Shown piece after piece: positions 5,295-9,566 of a stretch of 9,566 nt of DNA. Every line of letters begins with the position of its first letter. The stretch's first letter is position 1. Source of the DNA: Verrucomicrobia bacterium UBA1727 (lineage in GTDB: Bacteria > Verrucomicrobiota > Kiritimatiellia > RFP12 > UBA1067); the NCBI GenBank assembly GCA_002315875.1, contig DCIL01000105.1, forward strand, positions 5,966 to 15,531, written 5' to 3'. Position numbers and translations under genes: made by a program. Below the pieces are notes generated by a model that was not told the origin of the DNA, made no database searches, and saw nothing but the letters and a program-made list of their open reading frames with translations.

Positions 5295-8200
5295 ATGAGA
5301 AGATTGACTGTAGCCGTGATGACGTGGGCGTTGGCCGCGTCCGTTCTTGCCGGTGTTGAGAAGATGCCGGTTTCAGGAACTGCCAATCCGCTTTATCTTG
5401 AGGGCATCGAAGGCCGTCCCTGGTGGAATGCGAAATCGGAATGGCGGCTCCCGATCGTCGTGTCCGAGATGTCCACCAATGCCGTAGCCGGATTCGTGGT
5501 CGATGCGGAAATCGATTTCGGACGCAAGGTCGAACCGACCTCCGTCCATGTCATCACGCCTTGGGAGACCGAGGAGCCGTGTTTCGTCGAGCGCGTTTCC
5601 GATACGAAGGCGAGGGTGCTGTTCAGAACCGACTTGCGTGCGGCTCAGAATCGTCCATACTTCGTCTACTTCTCCGAAACGGCCGAGCAACGTCAGGCGG
5701 TTACTGATACCGATCTGCGGCTCGTGGAGACGGCGGACGGCTATCGTCTCGCGAATGCCGCGCTTTCAGTCGATTTCTCGAAGCGCTCGAATGCCGCGGA
5801 GACGATGACCCGCTTCAAGATCGTCGGGTCGCTCGCGGCGGACGAGTTGGTGCGCCTGCCGTGGGGGGATGCGGCCTGCTCGTTGCGTCCGTGCTTCCAC
5901 GGAGTGAACGAGAACCATCGTCAGTATTCTCATCGCTCGTCGGTAATTGCAGATAATCCGTTCTGCAAGACCCTCCGCTTCGAGAACGACGTCTTCACCG
6001 CCGAGTATACGCTCTACGCCGGCAGCGAGCATGTCGAGTACGCGATTCGTCCGTCGAATCCGAAATTAGCTCCGCTGAAACGCGTCGAGATCAGCTGGGC
6101 CTCGGGCGGTGGATGGGCTTGGGACGATCTCATGTATCCTTCGCTTTCCGGTGCCGTCAATTCGATGCGTGTGATGCTCGATTTTCGCAGCGATTCGGGC
6201 GGATGCGTGGACTATCCCGATCTCGGCAGCTGGCTTTCCGCCGGATGGTATGCAATTCGCGATCAGAAGCTGAAAACCTCGGTGGGACAGTTCTTCTCTC
6301 CGTTCAACACCGAGCGCATCGATTCCGTTCATTTCACCGGACGCGACGAAGGCGAGTGGATGCAGCTTAAGTACGATAGGAGTCCCCGTGGTGAGGTCCG
6401 TGGTGCGATGTACGGAACGCGCGGCGACAGCGTGGACATCGCGCGAGCCGCGGCGATCTGGGCGAATCCGCCGCGGGTGCTCGTCGGAGTCGCCTCGCCC
6501 CGCCGCGAGATCGCTGTCAGGAAGTGCGATATGTCCCGCGACTGCGTCTTCGACTTCGCCGTGCCTACGTTGCTTCCGGCCGGCGGCTGGCATGTCCTGA
6601 GCACGAACATGACTCCGGTGGTGGCTGGCGAGTGGCTCGACAATTATCGCAACCGCCTGCGCTATCTCGGCGCCAATGCCGCTTTCGTCTCGCAGGGTTT
6701 CGCCTTCACCGAGCTGCCGCTTTCGGACGAGTTGCACGCCCGGGTGGCGGCGACGATGAAGACGGACAAAACCGTGCCGCCGGTGCGTCCCGCGGCGCTT
6801 TGCCGCGCCCGTGCGGAATACACGCGCAAGTTCATCGAGCGGCTGCATCGGGACGGCATGAGCGTCTTCTATTGGGGACAGTTCATGAACAACCGCTTCC
6901 AGTCATGGGACGCTAAATACGTCCGTGAAAACCAGGATCTCGAGATCGAGGTTTCGAAGGCGGCGATAGATCTCGGATACGATGCGGTCTGGGCGGGTCT
7001 CATGAATGCGGAAGATCCGCCGTGGCAGACGCATCTCGTGAAGCAGCATACTCGGGACTTCTGGCGCTATCCGAAGGCGCAGCGCGAGGAGTTCTTCGCG
7101 ACGGTCGACAATACGCTCGCGGCAGCGCGGCGGCTTCGCAAGGCGATCAAGGAGAAGAATCCCGAAGCGAAACTGCTTTTGTGGGGTTGCGATCTCGGTC
7201 CCTTGCGCAACGACAAGTTCTCCATCGAGCTGGCGGGTGACTGCGATGTCGTTCAGGAAGAGCTGATGCCGGGCGCGGCGCGTTATTTCGAGCGCGTCAA
7301 GTTCGGCTCGGCCCGTATGCGCGGAATGTTCAATAACGAGCGCGCCACGGTCTACAACCACTTCTGGGCGATGTACATGGGCGATGACTGGCGAATCGGC
7401 AACTGCGATATGCCGTTTGTCTTCGGTGTCAACGGCTTCAATCAGGAGAGCGAGGACTATTCGCAGTGCGACCAGGAGATCGTGGAGACGACGGCGGACT
7501 TCTTCCGCTTCCTTTCCTATACCGGTCTCGACAAGCGCGTCGAGAAGATGACGCCGGTCAAATTCTACACGCTCTTCCGCGACTGGCGCTGCCATCGCGA
7601 CGACATCATGAACGACCGCGTGGATCAGCGCAAGTATTCCGATTACGGACAAGGTCCGTTCACTTTCCATGACGGACAGGCGAACTTCTGGGCGTCCGCG
7701 AAGGCGATTCAGATGGACTTCACTCTCAATCAGTTCCTTACGCTCGAGAATCTGAAGCGCTATCCGATCTTCCTCGTGCCGCATAACCGCATGCTCTCCA
7801 AGGATGATTTGAAGGTCATCGTTTCCTATGCGAAGGAAGGTGGTCTTGCGTATTTCGAAGGAGCCGAAACTCCCGCGGCGAAACTGTTCGAGAAGGGGGC
7901 CGAGCCGGTCGCCTTCGCGGACGGACTCAATCTGCTTCAGCGTAAGGTCGGCAAGGGACTCCTTGTCTATTCTCAGAAGGAGCTTTCCGATTCCCGTGAC
8001 AACCTGAAGCCGTCCGCTCCGCTCCGCCGCGTGCTCGCGCGTCTCGTCGGGCGCGTCGAACCGGTCGCGGTCGAGTCGGCCTATTCCGACAGTGTGGACG
8101 CGATGCTGCGCAGTGACGGTAAGGACTATCTGCTCTGCACTTACGCGCGTTACATGCCTGGCTCGACCTCGGCGGTCGTGCGCATCAAGCTCAATATTCC

Positions 8201-9152
8201 TGCGAAGGGACTTTCGGTGATTGATGTCAAGCGCGGCACGATCGCGCCGTTCACCGGAGAGATCGTCTACGAGCAGCGTCACGGCGAGTGCGCTTACTTC
8301 CTGATCGGCGCTGATCTCAAGGTTCCTGAGTTCAAGGTCGCGGGGCGCGGCGCTTTCGGTGCGAAGGCGGGCTCGTTGCTCGCGAAGGGGGCGGCGGCGA
8401 ACTTGAAGCGTCGCGAGAAGCTTGGAGAGTTCCGTCCGTTCGGTGCGGTGCTGTTCCTTTGGGAGAACAAGAGCGGCGGCGACAACTACTTTGTGCGTCC
8501 CGGAGAGAATGGCATGGATGTGAAGGCATTCCGCAAGACGGGCTTCGTGGCCGGCTCTTTTGAGGAGGCGCTCGCGTCCGCCTCGCTCCTGCATATCAAG
8601 TCCCCGGCCGAACAGCACGATATCATCTTCAAGAAGTGCGGTGCCGCGGTCAGGGAGTTTCTTGCTCGCGGCGGCGTATTGATGTTCGACTGCCATCCGC
8701 CGTCCCGCACCGCGGCGGAGTTTCTGAAGTCCGTGGACGTGCCTCCGCCTGGTGGACGCGTCTACTGCTTCCCGGGTGTGGAGAATGCGCGTTCCTGCGA
8801 GTTCGTGGGAGATCCGAAGCATCAGCTCGTCACCAAGCCCTGGAAGATCGATCAGCCGTGGATAGGGCACCGGCTCAATCACGGCAATGTTTACAGTGTT
8901 TGGGACGAAACGAAGCAGTGGGCGCCGTTCCGGGTGAAGGTCAATCACAAGTATGCGATGACCATCATTCAGGAGAAGGTGCTCGGCAAGGGTAAGGTGT
9001 GTTTCTCGGAAAATGATTCCGGCTATACGCGCCATTACGAGAGCGTGACTTATGGAGACAATCTCTACAGTTATCTTCTCGGTATGGACATGAAGGAGCA
9101 TCTCGAGAAATCAAAACTCTATCGCGGCGGTCCCGGTAATCCCATCAAGTGA
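5295..9152 (+). CDS. large secreted protein with glycoside-hydrolase-like architecture
   Basis: I do not recognise a named family for this 1285-residue protein. A Sec signal peptide is clear: MRR, a hydrophobic stretch at 4-18, likely cleavage after A19, and no lipobox cysteine. Residues about 35-360 are beta-rich. The part ending in RPYFVYFS resembles the start of DUF2341-type beta-sandwich domains. Residues about 450-740 show alternating strands and helices with aromatic and acidic clusters (VFYWGQFMNNR, AVWAGLMNAEDPPW, LLLWGCDLG, DVVQEELM), suggesting a TIM-barrel hydrolase core; candidate catalytic acids cannot be fixed. Residues about 796-870 resemble the amidotransferase-like domain that follows the barrel in GH42-type enzymes. 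Residues about 1046-1280 hold a second such domain with REFLARGGVLMFD, reminiscent of DUF4159/ThuA-like folds. A role in polysaccharide breakdown is inference. It follows the permease by 10 bp with a strong RBS. Codon use and GC content look like the neighbours. Confidence 0.9.
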   Translation: MRRLTVAVMTWALAASVLAGVEKMPVSGTANPLYLEGIEGRPWWNAKSEWRLPIVVSEMSTNAVAGFVVDAEIDFGRKVEPTSVHVITPWETEEPCFVERVSDTKARVLFRTDLRAAQNRPYFVYFSETAEQRQAVTDTDLRLVETADGYRLANAALSVDFSKRSNAAETMTRFKIVGSLAADELVRLPWGDAACSLRPCFHGVNENHRQYSHRSSVIADNPFCKTLRFENDVFTAEYTLYAGSEHVEYAIRPSNPKLAPLKRVEISWASGGGWAWDDLMYPSLSGAVNSMRVMLDFRSDSGGCVDYPDLGSWLSAGWYAIRDQKLKTSVGQFFSPFNTERIDSVHFTGRDEGEWMQLKYDRSPRGEVRGAMYGTRGDSVDIARAAAIWANPPRVLVGVASPRREIAVRKCDMSRDCVFDFAVPTLLPAGGWHVLSTNMTPVVAGEWLDNYRNRLRYLGANAAFVSQGFAFTELPLSDELHARVAATMKTDKTVPPVRPAALCRARAEYTRKFIERLHRDGMSVFYWGQFMNNRFQSWDAKYVRENQDLEIEVSKAAIDLGYDAVWAGLMNAEDPPWQTHLVKQHTRDFWRYPKAQREEFFATVDNTLAAARRLRKAIKEKNPEAKLLLWGCDLGPLRNDKFSIELAGDCDVVQEELMPGAARYFERVKFGSARMRGMFNNERATVYNHFWAMYMGDDWRIGNCDMPFVFGVNGFNQESEDYSQCDQEIVETTADFFRFLSYTGLDKRVEKMTPVKFYTLFRDWRCHRDDIMNDRVDQRKYSDYGQGPFTFHDGQANFWASAKAIQMDFTLNQFLTLENLKRYPIFLVPHNRMLSKDDLKVIVSYAKEGGLAYFEGAETPAAKLFEKGAEPVAFADGLNLLQRKVGKGLLVYSQKELSDSRDNLKPSAPLRRVLARLVGRVEPVAVESAYSDSVDAMLRSDGKDYLLCTYARYMPGSTSAVVRIKLNIPAKGLSVIDVKRGTIAPFTGEIVYEQRHGECAYFLIGADLKVPEFKVAGRGAFGAKAGSLLAKGAAANLKRREKLGEFRPFGAVLFLWENKSGGDNYFVRPGENGMDVKAFRKTGFVAGSFEEALASASLLHIKSPAEQHDIIFKKCGAAVREFLARGGVLMFDCHPPSRTAAEFLKSVDVPPPGGRVYCFPGVENARSCEFVGDPKHQLVTKPWKIDQPWIGHRLNHGNVYSVWDETKQWAPFRVKVNHKYAMTIIQEKVLGKGKVCFSENDSGYTRHYESVTYGDNLYSYLLGMDMKEHLEKSKLYRGGPGNPIK

Positions 9153-9154
9153 CA

Positions 9155-9200
9155 CCTCTACCCTCTATCCTCTACCCTCTATCCTCTACCCTCTCTCTAT
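9155..9200. repeat. CCTCTAY heptamer tandem tract
   Basis: The gap after the secreted-protein gene is filled by CCTCTAC and CCTCTAT alternating. This gives two perfect 14-bp units (9155-9168, 9169-9182) and a third that breaks down to CTCTCTAT (9183-9200). The tract contains only C, T and A; the opposite strand has regular runs of two or three G. It abuts the extended -10 box of the next gene and occupies its -35 region. No hairpin terminator is visible in the 64-bp gap. Confidence 0.85.
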
Positions 9201-9208
9201 GCTATAAT
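9200..9208 (+). promoter_or_regulatory. extended -10 promoter of the GYF_2 gene, predicted leaderless start
   Basis: TGCTATAAT matches TGnTATAAT exactly and is followed by ACCGAACT and ATG at 9217. The spacing of eight bases from box to start codon is identical to that at gyrA, and both boxes continue with AC. There is no Shine-Dalgarno sequence. Confidence 0.75.
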
Positions 9209-9216
9209 ACCGAACT

Positions 9217-9566
9217 ATGGAAGAAGAATCGAAGAATTGGTTTGTTCGTACTGAAGAAGGCAAGGTGTATGGTCCTGCTACCGTGGCATCGCTGGTAGCG
9301 TGGGCTGAGGACGGACGTCTCGAGGCGACGGGATTCGTTTCCAGAGATCGTATCACATGGGTTCCGGCTCAGCAGATGAAAGAGCTGGAGATGAATTGGC
9401 TCGTGGAGACCGAACCGGGCAAGGTGTTTGGTCCGTTCAATCGCAAGGTCGTCGTGCTGCTTTTTAAAAACGGTGACGTGCCCGAAGATTCCAATGTCTA
9501 TCGACTTCATAAGTTCGCGCCCGATCAGGATCCGCCGCCGCAGATCGTAGAGAAGATCGTCGAGGT
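9217..9566 (+). CDS. tandem GYF_2-domain protein, N-terminal part (runs off the right edge)
   Basis: The frame is open from ATG 9217 to the window end: 116 codons plus two bases, with no stop. Two consecutive GYF_2-type domains are visible. The first, residues 8-50, shows W8, the GKVYGP turn at 15-20, LVAWAEDGRL and the closing WVP at 48-50. The second, residues about 60-100, shows NWLVETEPGKVFGPF and a shortened FKNGDVPED segment. GYF_2 domains are small folds thought to bind peptides and often sit at the N-terminus of larger bacterial proteins with a membrane or coiled-coil part. Residues 101-116, with DPPPQIVEKIVE, look like the start of a linker or repeat. No signal peptide is present, so this part is probably cytoplasmic. 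The start is supported by the domain beginning right after it and by the promoter spacing. Partner and role are unknown. Confidence 0.85.
   Translation, partial: MEEESKNWFVRTEEGKVYGPATVASLVAWAEDGRLEATGFVSRDRITWVPAQQMKELEMNWLVETEPGKVFGPFNRKVVVLLFKNGDVPEDSNVYRLHKFAPDQDPPPQIVEKIVE

Noticed and set aside
6903..9101. 732-codon open frame on the minus strand opposite the secreted protein gene
   Set aside because: It has the same mirror-codon effect, no promoter or RBS, and an Arg/Glu/Leu-rich composition without motifs. The plus-strand gene has a signal peptide and a perfect RBS.

Overview
The window looks like chromosomal DNA from a GC-rich, probably anaerobic Gram-negative bacterium. It carries a housekeeping gyrA, a class A flavodiiron protein of the kind anaerobes use against oxygen or nitric oxide, a small permease and a very large secreted protein of glycoside-hydrolase-like layout. 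The style (huge secreted carbohydrate-type proteins, GYF_2-domain proteins, little Shine-Dalgarno use) would suit the Kiritimatiellota/Verrucomicrobiota/Lentisphaerota/Planctomycetota group. That placement is an inference from gene content, not a measured phylogeny.

Layout. Bases 1-542 hold no convincing protein gene, only perhaps the tail of one entering from the left. Instead they contain a dense run of perfect hairpins (155-429) closed by a 14-bp perfect inverted repeat, a candidate structured RNA or palindromic mobile element. A further hairpin (433-469), a 16-bp alternating C-G tract (501-516) and an extended -10 promoter (526-534) lie between it and gyrA. From 543 to 9152 four genes run on the plus strand, packed like an operon: gyrA (543-3155), a flavodiiron protein gene that overlaps its end by 14 bp (3142-4338), an AEC-family permease (4349-5284), and a 1285-residue secreted protein (5295-9152). 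The junctions after the second and third genes are 10 bp each. After a 64-bp gap filled by a CCTCTAY heptamer tract and a second extended -10 promoter, a tandem GYF_2-domain gene begins at 9217 and runs off the right edge.

How the parts relate. Gyrase A and the flavodiiron protein are physically linked and probably cotranscribed; the permease and secreted protein may be read through from the same promoter. No direct biochemical link between the four products can be shown from the sequence.

Most notable observations. (1) Both genes that start a transcription unit have the same arrangement, TGnTATAATAC followed by six bases and ATG, which predicts leaderless mRNAs. (2) There is a hairpin-rich structured region upstream of gyrA with repeated GCGAAGC mini-hairpins. 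(3) A palindromic insertion of about 12 codons sits in frame inside the flavodiiron gene, resembling a protein-embedded palindromic element and using the same three-base GAA/TTC loop.
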